From Streptomyces rubellomurinus (lineage in GTDB: Bacteria; Actinomycetota; Actinomycetes; Streptomycetales; Streptomycetaceae), in NCBI RefSeq assembly GCF_000961885.1, contig NZ_JZKH01000075.1, forward strand, positions 1 through 42,268: a stretch of DNA of 42,268 nt, read 5' to 3'. Below are positions 24,925 through 32,318 of the stretch, piece by piece. Made by a program: the position numbers and the translations under genes. Every line of letters starts with the position of its first letter. Position 1 is the stretch's first letter. Below the pieces are notes generated by a model. It saw only the letters and a list, made by a program, of their open reading frames with translations, ran no database searches and was not told where the DNA came from.

Positions 24925-24992
24925 GCTGAGCAGTCCGGCGGCGCCGTCCGTACTCCCGGGTGTCCGCTCCGATACCGAGTCCGGGAGCACCC

Positions 24993-25610
24993 ATGCGCAG
25001 CACACCCCGCACCCGCCGGGCCGCGGTGCTGGCCGCCGGGGGTGCCGCGGTGGCGGCCCTGGTCGCCGGCTGCGGCTCCTCCGGCTCCGGTTCGTACGGC
25101 TCCGGCTCGTCCAGTACACCCGCGGCGCCCAGCACGCCGGCCGGCGCCACCCTGCAGACCGCGACCGACCCGAAACTCGGCACGATCGTCACCGACAGCG
25201 CGGGCTTCACGCTCTACCGCTTCGACCACGACAGCAACAACCCGTCGATGTCCTCCTGCACCGGCGGTTGCGCCACCCTCTGGCCGCCCGAGCGCGACGA
25301 CGGCCACGTCACGGTGAAGGGCATCGACAGCAAGCTGGTCGGCAGCGTCACCCGCGCGGACGGCAGCAAGCAGGTCACCCTCAACGGCTGGCCGGCCTAC
25401 CGCTACTCGCCGGACAGCAAGCCGGGCGACACCAAGGGCCAGGGCTTCGCCGGGATCTGGTTCGCGCTGACCCCGACCGGCGGAAAGGCGGGAACCACGA
25501 CGAACACCACCCCCGCACCCGTGAACCCGACACCCGTGAACCCGACACCCGTGAACCCGACACCCGTGAACCCGGCGCCCAGCCCGCCGAGCAGCGGCTA
25601 TGGCTACTGA
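24993..25610 (+). CDS. Secreted lipoprotein with COG4315-type repeats
   Basis: The product is 205 residues from ATG 24993. A lipoprotein signal peptide ends in the lipobox VAGCGSS (Cys about residue 28). A Ser/Gly/Thr-rich linker follows, then two repeats of the PF03640/COG4315 type: GTIVTDSAGFTLYRFDHDSNNPSMSSCTGGCATLWPP and GSVTRADGSKQVTLNGWPAYRYSPDSKPGDTKGQGFAGIWFAL. The Cys-x3-Cys pair could bind a ligand or form a disulfide. The C-terminus is four copies of a PVNPT unit coded by a 15-bp repeat. The function is unknown; it precedes an ECF sigma/anti-sigma pair, a recurrent Streptomyces arrangement. Confidence 0.9.
   Translation: MRSTPRTRRAAVLAAGGAAVAALVAGCGSSGSGSYGSGSSSTPAAPSTPAGATLQTATDPKLGTIVTDSAGFTLYRFDHDSNNPSMSSCTGGCATLWPPERDDGHVTVKGIDSKLVGSVTRADGSKQVTLNGWPAYRYSPDSKPGDTKGQGFAGIWFALTPTGGKAGTTTNTTPAPVNPTPVNPTPVNPTPVNPAPSPPSSGYGY
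25516..25575 (+). repeat. 15-bp minisatellite, four copies, in the lipoprotein C-terminus
   Basis: CACCCGTGAACCCGA is repeated at 25516, 25531, 25546 and 25561 with one base change at the last position. It encodes PVNPT repeats in frame, so copy-number change would only lengthen or shorten the proline-rich tail. Confidence 0.92.
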
Positions 25611-25661
25611 GGGCCGCCGCCCCTCCTCGCCCGGGAGGCACAGGTGCGCAAGGATGGAACG

Positions 25662-26231
25662 GTGACCGAGGAGCACCCCGGGCGCGGCGACGCCGCACCC
25701 GGCAGGGGGGCGCCCGGCACCGGCGCGCCGGACGAGGAGCTGATGCGCGCCCTCTACCGGGAGCACGCCGGGCCGCTCTTCGGCTTCGTCCTCCACCTGG
25801 TCGCCGGTGACCGGCAGCGCGCGGAGGACGTCGTCCAGGAGACGCTGGTCCGGGCCTGGCGCAACCTCCACCGGCTCGACCCGCAGGCGGCCTCGCTGCG
25901 GCCCTGGCTGGTCACCGTCGCCCGGCGGATCGTCATCGACGACCACCGCAGCGCCCTGGCCAGGCCGCGCGAGGTGGACGCCGCCGCACTGGAACAGCTG
26001 CCCGCCGAGGACGAACTCGACCGGGCCCTACGGATGATGACCATCACGGACGCGCTGGGCGACCTCTCGCCCGCGCACCGCGCGATCATCGTCGAGACCT
26101 ACCTGAAGGGCCGCACCGCCAAGGAGGCGGCCGCCGAACTCGGCATCCCGGCCGGGACCGTCCGGTCGCGGGTGTTCTACGCACTGCGCTCGCTCAGGCT
26201 CGCCCTGGAGGAACGGGGAGTGACATCGTGA
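25662..26231 (+). CDS. ECF RNA polymerase sigma factor (SigL/SigK-like)
   Basis: The product is 189 residues from GTG 25662, which has AAGGA about 7 bp upstream; GTG 25644 with GGGAGG upstream is an alternative adding six residues. Region 2 is LYREHAGPLFGFVLHLVAGDRQRAEDVVQETLVRAWRNL then LRPWLVTVARRIVIDDHRS, and region 4 is LSPAHRAIIVETYLKGRTAKEAAAELGIPAGTVRSRVFYALRSLRLAL. Its stop overlaps the anti-sigma start by 4 bp, so they are made together. The likely target includes the upstream lipoprotein (inference from synteny). Confidence 0.93.
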   Translation: MTEEHPGRGDAAPGRGAPGTGAPDEELMRALYREHAGPLFGFVLHLVAGDRQRAEDVVQETLVRAWRNLHRLDPQAASLRPWLVTVARRIVIDDHRSALARPREVDAAALEQLPAEDELDRALRMMTITDALGDLSPAHRAIIVETYLKGRTAKEAAAELGIPAGTVRSRVFYALRSLRLALEERGVTS

Positions 26232-26968
26232 CCGACCGCCCCGACCGCCCCGACCCGGGCGACGCCCGGCACCTCGACGCGGGCGCGTACGTGCTCGGCC
26301 TGCTGGAGCCCGCCGAGAGCGCCGCGTTCGAACAGCACCTGGCCGGCTGCGACGACTGCGCCGAGCAGGTGCGCGAACTCGCGCCCGTCGAACCGCTGCT
26401 GGCCGAGTACGCCGCCTCGGCGCGGGCCGCCGGCCGGGAGCCGGCCGACCCCGTCCCGCAGCCCGGCGGGCAGCTGCTGGACCGGCTGGTCGCCGAGGTG
26501 ACGGCCGGCCGGAGGCGCGGCCGGGTGCGGCGGCTGGTGCTGGCGCTGGCCGCGACCGCGCTGGTGGCGCTCGGCCCGGTGGTCACGGCCGCGGTGGTCA
26601 CCGGCGGGTCCGCGCCCGGCGTGGTCGCCGTCGCCGAGCGGTTCAGCGCCACCGACCCGGCCACCGGCGCCAAGGCCACCGTGGGCCTGGGCGGTGCCGC
26701 CTGGGGCAGCCAGGTCAGCCTCCAACTCTCCGGCGTGCAGGGCCCGTTGACCTGCCGCCTGGTCGCCGTGCCGCAGGCCGGCCACGGCCCCGAGCAGACG
26801 GTGACCAGCTGGACCGTCCCGGCGGGCGGCTACGGCTCGACGGGCAGCCCGGACGCGCTGCACACCTCCGGCGGCACCGGGCTCCAGCCGGGCGAGATCG
26901 ACCACTTCGAGGTGCGGGTCCAGGGCAGCGGCACCCTGCTGGTCGCCGTCCCGGCCCACGCCGGCTGA
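26228..26968 (+). CDS. Zinc-finger (ZAS) anti-sigma factor with one transmembrane helix
   Basis: The product is 246 residues from GTG 26228. The ZAS motif HLAGCDDC (His37-x3-Cys41-x2-Cys44) with an upstream His15 lies in the N-terminal cytoplasmic domain. One TM helix follows at about 103-124 (LVLALAATALVALGPVVTAAVV), then an extracytoplasmic RskA-like domain with GAKATVGLGGAAWGSQVSLQLSG. It should bind and hold the ECF sigma at the membrane until an outside signal triggers cleavage. It is translationally coupled to the sigma gene. Confidence 0.93.
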   Translation: MTDRPDRPDPGDARHLDAGAYVLGLLEPAESAAFEQHLAGCDDCAEQVRELAPVEPLLAEYAASARAAGREPADPVPQPGGQLLDRLVAEVTAGRRRGRVRRLVLALAATALVALGPVVTAAVVTGGSAPGVVAVAERFSATDPATGAKATVGLGGAAWGSQVSLQLSGVQGPLTCRLVAVPQAGHGPEQTVTSWTVPAGGYGSTGSPDALHTSGGTGLQPGEIDHFEVRVQGSGTLLVAVPAHAG

Positions 26969-26998
26969 GCCCGCGCCGCCCGCTGAGCCCCCGCCGGG

Positions 26999-27703
26999 TC
27001 AGAACGCCGGGTGCTGGTGGTACACCGCCAGCAGCGCCACCCGGTCCGTGCCCAGGTTCCGCGGCCAGTGCGGGTTCGGCTCGCCGCTGTCGGTCAGGTG
27101 GTCCCGCCGCCACGTCCGCTGCCAGCCGACCCGCTTCACCGACTGGACGTGGTGCCACCACCGGCACGGGCACGGCACCAGCACCCACCCGCAGGAGCGG
27201 CACAGCTCGACCGTCCCGGGCCCGGCCTCGACGGGCACCGCCGGCCCCTCCTCCCCGCAGGCCGGGCAGCCGGGCGGCTCGGCGCCGTCCAGCAGCGAGT
27301 TCTGCCGCCGGACGTACGCGGGCAGGCTCAACCGCGGGTGCAGGAACGGGTCGTGGTACCAGGCCGAGTCCGGCGCGTCCCAGCGGGGCCGGTCCCACCA
27401 CGGGGTCCGGACCGGCCGGCGGAGGCCCGCCCGCTTCTCCGCCCGGCGCTGCGCGACGTGCTCCGCGAACCGCGCCAGCCACAGCTCGCGCGCCTCGTGC
27501 AGCTCCTCCACCGCCCGCACCAGCGCGTCGGGGTCGGCCTCCAGCCGGCGGGGGATCCGGGCGCTGAGCGTGAGGTGGTGGTAGGTCGCCCGCAGGCCGT
27601 ACGGGGCGAACTCGGTCAGGCAGGTCCGCAGCGCGCTGTGCCGCCGGTGCGGCGGGAGGGCGGTGTCGTGCACCTTCGCCCGGTGGGTCCGGAAGCTGGT
27701 CAC
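26999..27703 (-). CDS. Hypothetical zinc-ribbon protein
   Basis: The product is 234 residues from GTG 27703. I do not recognise a family. The N-terminal half is rich in Arg, His and Trp with a helix (LVRAVEELHEARELWLARFAEHVAQRRAEKRAGL). A probable zinc ribbon lies near residues 148-186: CPACGEEG, then CRSCGW about 17 residues on, followed by CPCRWWHHV. The start overlaps the stop of the upstream gene by 4 bp, so the two proteins are made from one message. The ribbon could bind nucleic acid or be structural; neither is shown. Confidence 0.75.
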   Translation of the reverse strand: MTSFRTHRAKVHDTALPPHRRHSALRTCLTEFAPYGLRATYHHLTLSARIPRRLEADPDALVRAVEELHEARELWLARFAEHVAQRRAEKRAGLRRPVRTPWWDRPRWDAPDSAWYHDPFLHPRLSLPAYVRRQNSLLDGAEPPGCPACGEEGPAVPVEAGPGTVELCRSCGWVLVPCPCRWWHHVQSVKRVGWQRTWRRDHLTDSGEPNPHWPRNLGTDRVALLAVYHQHPAF

Positions 27704-28359
27704 GGCGCGGGCTCCTCGGTGGCGGGTTCGTCGGCGGCGGGCTCCAGCTCCAGCGCCCGGGCGATCGCGCGCGTGACGGCGGCGGCGTGCCCGGGCAGCT
27801 GCCGCTCGGCCCACGGCCGCACCAGGCCGAGGAAGTCGCACAGGTCCCGCTCGGCCCCGGCGAGCAGCCGGCGCAGCTCGTCCACCGGCAGCTCGATCAC
27901 GGGCGAGTCCGGGTCGTCCGGGGCCTGCGTCAGCCGGACCAGCCGGCCGAGGCGGGCGGCCCGGGGCGCCTCGCCGGTGGTCCACGGGTCGTGGCCGAAC
28001 CAGACCACCCCGCCGCCGTCCGCCACCTGGTGCCACTCCCGCCACTCCTCCAGGCCGTAGCAGCAGCCCGGCTCGAAGACGGTGCCGGTGGCGGAGTCGG
28101 TGACGTACAGGCCGCCGGTGACGTACGGGTCCACGGTCAGCAGGCCGTGCAGGAAGGCGCCCAGGGGGTCCGCCGGGCGGGGGCCGCGCTCCTCGCCCGG
28201 CTCGGGGTCGACGTCGTTGAGCTCGGCCAGCCGGTGCACGGCGGTGCCGACCTGCTCCGGCGTCAGCCGTCCGTCCAGCACCAACAGCCCGGTCGGCTCG
28301 TGGCTCGTGGGCCACAGCGAGAAGCCTTCGGGGTGGTGGACTTCCAGGACGGGCCGCAT
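27700..28359 (-). CDS. Hypothetical protein, coupled to the zinc-ribbon gene
   Basis: The product is 219 residues from ATG 28359; ATG 28368 is also possible and neither has a strong RBS. I do not recognise a family. A beta-rich N-terminal part (LEVHHPEGFSLWPTSHEPTGLLVLDGRLTPEQVG, then GLYVTDSATGTVFEPGCCYGLEEWREWHQV) is followed by a helical C-terminus (LPVDELRRLLAGAERDLCDFLGLVRPWAERQLPG). There is no signal peptide or TM helix. The overall look is similar to small SUKH-like or immunity-type proteins, but no motif proves it. Confidence 0.7.
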   Translation of the reverse strand: MRPVLEVHHPEGFSLWPTSHEPTGLLVLDGRLTPEQVGTAVHRLAELNDVDPEPGEERGPRPADPLGAFLHGLLTVDPYVTGGLYVTDSATGTVFEPGCCYGLEEWREWHQVADGGGVVWFGHDPWTTGEAPRAARLGRLVRLTQAPDDPDSPVIELPVDELRRLLAGAERDLCDFLGLVRPWAERQLPGHAAAVTRAIARALELEPAADEPATEEPAP

Positions 28360-28490
28360 CGAGATCATCCCGCGATGATGGCGGATTCCCACCCGCCCCG
28401 ACCAGCGGGTTTCCCGGCCGTCCGGGCTGGCCTGGTGTTCACCCAGGGTGCGGCGCACCCTGGAGGAGTAACCGATGGAGGTGATCCGCC

Positions 28491-28760
28491 ATGCAGACTC
28501 TGGTCGGTTGGCACATCGAGATGGAGTTCCGCGAGGAGGGCCCGCGGACGACCGCGGCCGCCATGCTCAGGCTCGGCGACGGGACGGAAGTGCGCGCCCA
28601 CGGCTACAGCAGCCGCCACCCCTCGGACCCGGACCAACTGCGGGTCGGCGAGGAGATCGCGGGTGCCCGCGCGCTCAACGACCTGGCCTCGCAGCTGCTC
28701 ACCAAGGCGCACGCCGAGATCCAGGAGGTCAACCCGCTGCCGACCCACCCGCTGTCGTGA
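28491..28760 (+). CDS. DUF1876 (dsRBD-like) small protein
   Basis: The product is 89 residues. The pattern GWHIEMEFREEGPRTTAAAMLRLGDGTEVRAHGYSSRHPSDPDQLRVGEEIAGARALNDLASQLLTKAHAEI matches the DUF1876 family common in actinomycetes, with a dsRBD-like alpha-beta fold and a conserved RxHPxD-type loop. Function is unknown. Its stop overlaps the next start by 4 bp. Confidence 0.9.
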   Translation: MQTLVGWHIEMEFREEGPRTTAAAMLRLGDGTEVRAHGYSSRHPSDPDQLRVGEEIAGARALNDLASQLLTKAHAEIQEVNPLPTHPLS

Positions 28761-28957
28761 GCGCCGCGCACCCGGACGACCGCGCCGGCCGGGAGCCGGG
28801 CCGCCCCCGCATCCCGCTGATCTGCCCGCGCTGCGGGCACGAGCAGCGGGTCGTGCCCGGCGGCCCCGACCGGGCGGTCCGGGTCGTGCACGTGGCGACC
28901 GGGCGGGAGGCCTGCGAGCCCGCCGACCTGGCCCGGGCGCCGGACGACGGGACCTGA
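28757..28957 (+). CDS. Small CPRC-motif protein downstream of DUF1876
   Basis: The product is 66 residues starting at GTG 28757, which overlaps the DUF1876 stop (GTGA). The only motif is IPLICPRCGHEQRVV near residues 20-34; a third cysteine sits near the C-terminus (ACEP), so a complete zinc site would need dimerisation or a His ligand (RVVHVA). No family was recognised. Translational coupling and the clean domain-like centre support it as a real gene. Confidence 0.65.
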   Translation: MSAAHPDDRAGREPGRPRIPLICPRCGHEQRVVPGGPDRAVRVVHVATGREACEPADLARAPDDGT

Positions 28958-28991
28958 ACCCCGCCGGATCCGCATCGGGCCGCGCCGCCGG

Positions 28992-29432
28992 TCAGTTGAC
29001 GCAGTACGTGCTCGGCGGCCGCCAGTCCGGGCCGAGCAGGCGCTGCTCCGGCTCGTTCAGCGTGATCCGGATGCCGACCGTCCCCGCCAGCCCGACCCGG
29101 AACCGGCTGCGGGCCAGCGCGAGCAGCGCCGGCAGGCCGTACTTGTTGATCAGCGAGGTGCGGTAGCGCGCGGTCGCGTCCTCGTCGCAGAGCCGGGCGC
29201 GGGCCGGGAGCCGGCGGCCGGTCGGGCGCCCGTGGGCGTCGCAGGGGCCGACCAGCACCCGGGGGTGGCGGCGGATGCGTTCGGCCTCGCCGGAGTGGGC
29301 CGGCGTCCAGAGGCCGAGCGCGGTCCCGTCGGCCACCACCCACAGCTGCGAGTCCAGCCGGCTGCCGTCGTCGCCGAAGGTGGTGAGCAGGAGGTACCTG
29401 CTGTCGGCGAGCTGGTCGGTTCGGTGGTGCAC
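28992..29432 (-). CDS. PPOX class F420-dependent (split-barrel) flavoenzyme
   Basis: The product is 146 residues from GTG 29432, preceded by GGGAGGA at a 4-bp spacing. LADSRYLLLTTFGDDGSRLDSQLWVVADGTALGLWTPAHSGEAERIRRHPRVLVGPCDAHGRPTG is the split beta-barrel of the PPOX/Rv1155 group that binds F420 or FMN. The C-terminus (GTVGIRITLNEPEQ) completes the barrel. Substrate unknown. Confidence 0.88.
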   Translation of the reverse strand: MHHRTDQLADSRYLLLTTFGDDGSRLDSQLWVVADGTALGLWTPAHSGEAERIRRHPRVLVGPCDAHGRPTGRRLPARARLCDEDATARYRTSLINKYGLPALLALARSRFRVGLAGTVGIRITLNEPEQRLLGPDWRPPSTYCVN

Positions 29433-29615
29433 GATGTCCTCCCTCGGGCGCGGCCAGGGCGGTGCTCGGACGGTGCTCGGACGGTGCGGTGTCCACGGGG
29501 ACGCCGGGCGGGCAGTCCCGTCCCGTGGACATTCTCGTCGACCGGGGCCGCCGGTTCGAGGGGGCGGGGGCTGCCCGGGCGAGGCGGTGGTGCGCCGCCG
29601 GGCGGGAAACGGCGA

Positions 29616-29655
29616 GCGGCCCGCCCGGGGCCCCGAAGGACACCGGACGGGCCGC
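29616..29655 (-). terminator. Strong hairpin terminator downstream of the MFS gene
   Basis: On the minus strand GCGGCCCGTCCGG pairs with CCGGGCGGGCCGC (13 bp, one G-U), and the space between holds a second short stem around a TTC loop. It starts about 43 bp after the MFS stop and lies well before the PPOX start. The 265-bp gap also contains two ACGGTGCTCGG copies near 29465-29486. Confidence 0.8.
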
Positions 29656-29697
29656 GTGCGCACCCGAGTCACCCCACGGCGGGGGGCGGTACGAGGG

Positions 29698-31221
29698 TCA
29701 GTGCGCCATCACCGGCACCTCGTCGTGCCGCGCCGCGCCCGCCTCCGAGCCCGCGCCGCCGCCGGCCGCGCCCGGCCGTCCGGCGTTCACCAGGGTGAAG
29801 GCGATCGTGGCGGCCGTCACCAGGATGCCGAAGGACACCCAGATCGCGGTCGAGAAGCCGTGCACCATGCCCTGGAGCTGCAGGGCCTTGGCGGCCTCCG
29901 GCGAGGTGGCGTGCGAGGTCAGCCAGCTGGTGGTGGCGCTGGCCGCGATGGTGTTCAGCAGCGCGGTGCCGATGGCGCCGCCGACCTGCTGCGAGGTGTT
30001 CACCATCGCCGAGGCGACGCCCGCGTCGCGCGGCTGGACGCCGTGCGTGGCCAGGCTCATCGCCGGCATGAACGCGGTGCCCATGCCGAGGCCCATCAGG
30101 ATCAGGCCGGGCAGGACCAGCGCCGGGTACGAGGTGTCCATGCCGATGTGGGTCAGCAGGAACATGCCGACCGAGGCGGTCAGGAAGCCGGGCGCCATCA
30201 GGTAGCGCGCCGGGACGCGGGTCATCAGCCGGGCGCCGATCTGGGTCGAGCCGGTGATCATGCCGGCCACCATCGGCAGGAAGGCCACCCCGGTCAGCAC
30301 CGGGCTGTAGCCGCGCACGACCTGCAGGTAGTAGGTCAGGAACAGGAACAGGCCGAACATGCCGATCACGGCCAGGCCCAGCGACAGGTACACCCCGCCG
30401 CGGTTGCGGTCCAGCACCACGCGCAGCGGCAGCAGCGGGGCCTTGACCCGGCGCTCCACCAGCACGAACGCGGTCAGCAGCGCGGCGGCCGCGGCGAACA
30501 GCGCCAGCGTGCTGCCGGCCAGCCAGCCGCTCGACTCGGCGCGGGTGAAGCCGTACACCAGGGAGACCAGGCCGGTGGTCACCAGCAGCACGCCGGGGAC
30601 GTCCAGCTTGTTGCGGTTGCGGCCCTCGGCGGGCTCGCGGATGACCAGCACGGCGCCGGCGGCGGCCACGATGGCGAACGGGATGTTGACGAAGAAGGTC
30701 CAGCGCCAGTTCATGTACTCGGTCAGCAGGCCGCCGAGGATCAGGCCGATGGCGCCGCCACCGCCGGCGATCGCGCCGTAGATGCCGAAGGCCTTGGCGC
30801 GCTCCTTCGCCTCGGTGAAGGTCACCGCGAGCAGCGACAGCGCGGCCGGCGCGAGCAGCGCGCCGAAGACGCCCTGCAGGGCCCGGGAGCCGAGCAGCAT
30901 CGCGGTGTTGGCCGCGGCGCCGCCGAGCGCGGAGGCGAGGGCGAAGCCGGTCAGGCCGACCACGAAGGTCCGCTTGCGGCCCCACAGGTCGGCGATCCGG
31001 CCGCCGAACAGCAGCAGGCCGCCGAAGGCCAGCGCGTAGGCGGTGATCACCCACTGGCGGTTGCCGTCGGATATGCCCAGGTCGCGCTGGGCGGAGGGGA
31101 GGGCGATGTTCACGATGGTCGCGTCGAGCACGACCATCAGCTGGGCGAGGCCGATGAAGATCAGGGCCTTCCAGCGCCTGGGATCGGCCGGCGTCGCCGG
31201 GCGGGCGTCGGTCTGGGACAT
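29698..31221 (-). CDS. MFS drug transporter, DHA2 (EmrB/QacA) type
   Basis: The product is 507 residues from ATG 31221; GTG 31233 is an alternative. It has the 14-helix DHA2 pattern: motif D1 LMVVLDATIVNIALPSAQRDLG, motif A GGRIADLWGRKRTF, motif B-like GSRALQGVFGALLAPAALSLL, and motif C-like GAIAGGGGAIGLILGGLL. Such pumps export hydrophobic drugs or natural products by proton antiport. It lies 156 bp downstream of a TetR gene on the same strand, the usual repressor-pump arrangement, but no copy of the TetR operator precedes it, so co-transcription is more likely than a separate controlled promoter. Confidence 0.93.
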   Translation of the reverse strand: MSQTDARPATPADPRRWKALIFIGLAQLMVVLDATIVNIALPSAQRDLGISDGNRQWVITAYALAFGGLLLFGGRIADLWGRKRTFVVGLTGFALASALGGAAANTAMLLGSRALQGVFGALLAPAALSLLAVTFTEAKERAKAFGIYGAIAGGGGAIGLILGGLLTEYMNWRWTFFVNIPFAIVAAAGAVLVIREPAEGRNRNKLDVPGVLLVTTGLVSLVYGFTRAESSGWLAGSTLALFAAAAALLTAFVLVERRVKAPLLPLRVVLDRNRGGVYLSLGLAVIGMFGLFLFLTYYLQVVRGYSPVLTGVAFLPMVAGMITGSTQIGARLMTRVPARYLMAPGFLTASVGMFLLTHIGMDTSYPALVLPGLILMGLGMGTAFMPAMSLATHGVQPRDAGVASAMVNTSQQVGGAIGTALLNTIAASATTSWLTSHATSPEAAKALQLQGMVHGFSTAIWVSFGILVTAATIAFTLVNAGRPGAAGGGAGSEAGAARHDEVPVMAH

Positions 31222-31377
31222 GGGGGTACTCACTTCACGGTGCGTGGGGCGTGGGTGCGCACGGTCGGCCGCCGTCGCGGCGGGGTCGACTGCCGTACGG
31301 GACTCGGGGCGTGCGGGGATCAGGCCGTGGCGGCCGGTCGGGGCGTCACGGGGTCGGTGCGGTGGTTCGGGCGGTGG

Positions 31378-32058
31378 TCAGTGCTGGGGCTTGAAGTCCT
31401 CGAAGGTCGCGGCCCGGCCGGGCAGCGTCGAAGGGGCGGGGGCACGCAGGCCGTCCAGGAACAGCTGCAGGTGCCGGTGGACGAACCCGTCGAGCAGTTG
31501 GCAGGAGGTGCCGGGCAGCGGGCGGGTCAACTGGCTGATCGCGATGAACAGGTCGCCGTGGTCGACGTCCGGCCGCAGCTCGCCCGCGGCCCGGGCGCGC
31601 TCCATCAGCCCGCTCACGGCGGACCGCAGGCGCTCCCGGATCTCGATCAACTCCGGGTCGTCCGGGTCGACGTGGCCGGTGAACAGCGGGCAGAGCCCGC
31701 CGACCTTCTCCGCGACGGCCGCGTGCGCGAACCGCTGCAGAGCGTCGAACGGACCGCCGCCGCCGGGGGCCGCGGCCTCGACCGTCGCCGTCTCGGCGAG
31801 AGCCAGGATGCGGTTCTTGACGAGCAGCGCCACCTCGCGGATCAGCGCCGCGCGGTCCGGGAAGTTCCGGTACAGCGTGGCATTGCCGACCCCCGCCCGC
31901 TTCGCGATCTCGTCCAGCGGCGCGTCCGCACCGTGCTCGACGAACGCGTCCCGGGCCGCCAGCACGATCCGCTCCCGGTTCCGGCTCGCATCCGCACGCA
32001 ACTTCGGCGCACGCACACTCCCCTCGGGGCGGACCGACTCAGCGGCTGCGGTGGTCAC
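31378..32058 (-). CDS. TetR family transcriptional regulator
   Basis: The product is 226 residues from GTG 32058 with GGAGGAG 7 bp upstream. The helix-turn-helix is RERIVLAARDAFVEHGADAPLDEIAKRAGVGNATLYRNFPDRAALIREV (about 28-76). The C-terminal domain (LCPLFTGHVDPDDPELIEIRERLRSAV onward) fits the AcrR/SbtR-like groups. Two palindromes with identical arms lie just upstream, so it probably represses itself and the MFS gene that follows. Confidence 0.93.
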   Translation of the reverse strand: MTTAAAESVRPEGSVRAPKLRADASRNRERIVLAARDAFVEHGADAPLDEIAKRAGVGNATLYRNFPDRAALIREVALLVKNRILALAETATVEAAAPGGGGPFDALQRFAHAAVAEKVGGLCPLFTGHVDPDDPELIEIRERLRSAVSGLMERARAAGELRPDVDHGDLFIAISQLTRPLPGTSCQLLDGFVHRHLQLFLDGLRAPAPSTLPGRAATFEDFKPQH

Positions 32059-32077
32059 GACGACTCCTCCAAGATAC

Positions 32078-32133
32078 CGGGGAACTTCTCCCCGCTTAAG
32101 CCAACGTACTCGAAAACGGGGATTCCCTCCCCG
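32078..32133. promoter_or_regulatory. Two TetR operators, CGGGGA-N5-TCCCCG
   Basis: CGGGGA-ACTTC-TCCCCG (32078-32094) and CGGGGA-TTCCC-TCCCCG (32117-32133) have identical 6-bp arms and 5-bp centres and are 39 bp apart. The nearer one lies 20 bp upstream of the TetR start codon. This is the expected place for autoregulation. Confidence 0.8.
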
Positions 32134-32149
32134 CTATTTCCCCTCCTCA

Positions 32150-32165
32150 TGTGACCTGCGTCACA
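32150..32165. promoter_or_regulatory. Perfect CRP consensus site TGTGA-N6-TCACA
   Basis: TGTGACCTGCGTCACA matches the enterobacterial CRP consensus exactly and also fits the GTG-N6-GNCAC pattern reported for Streptomyces Crp. It lies 91 bp upstream of the TetR start and 153 bp upstream of the VOC start, so it could affect either. Confidence 0.6.
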
Positions 32166-32318
32166 CTTGGCATCGGGTGCTGGAACAGGTGCGCTGAGCC
32201 CGGCCATGCCTTCCCGGGGGCCGTGCGGGTGTCGGCCTAGGCTGTGGGCGTCCCGGGCGGCCGGAGGGTCGTGGGAGTCGGGAGGGGCCCGGCGGCCGGG
32301 TGGGCGAGGAGGTTCGCG

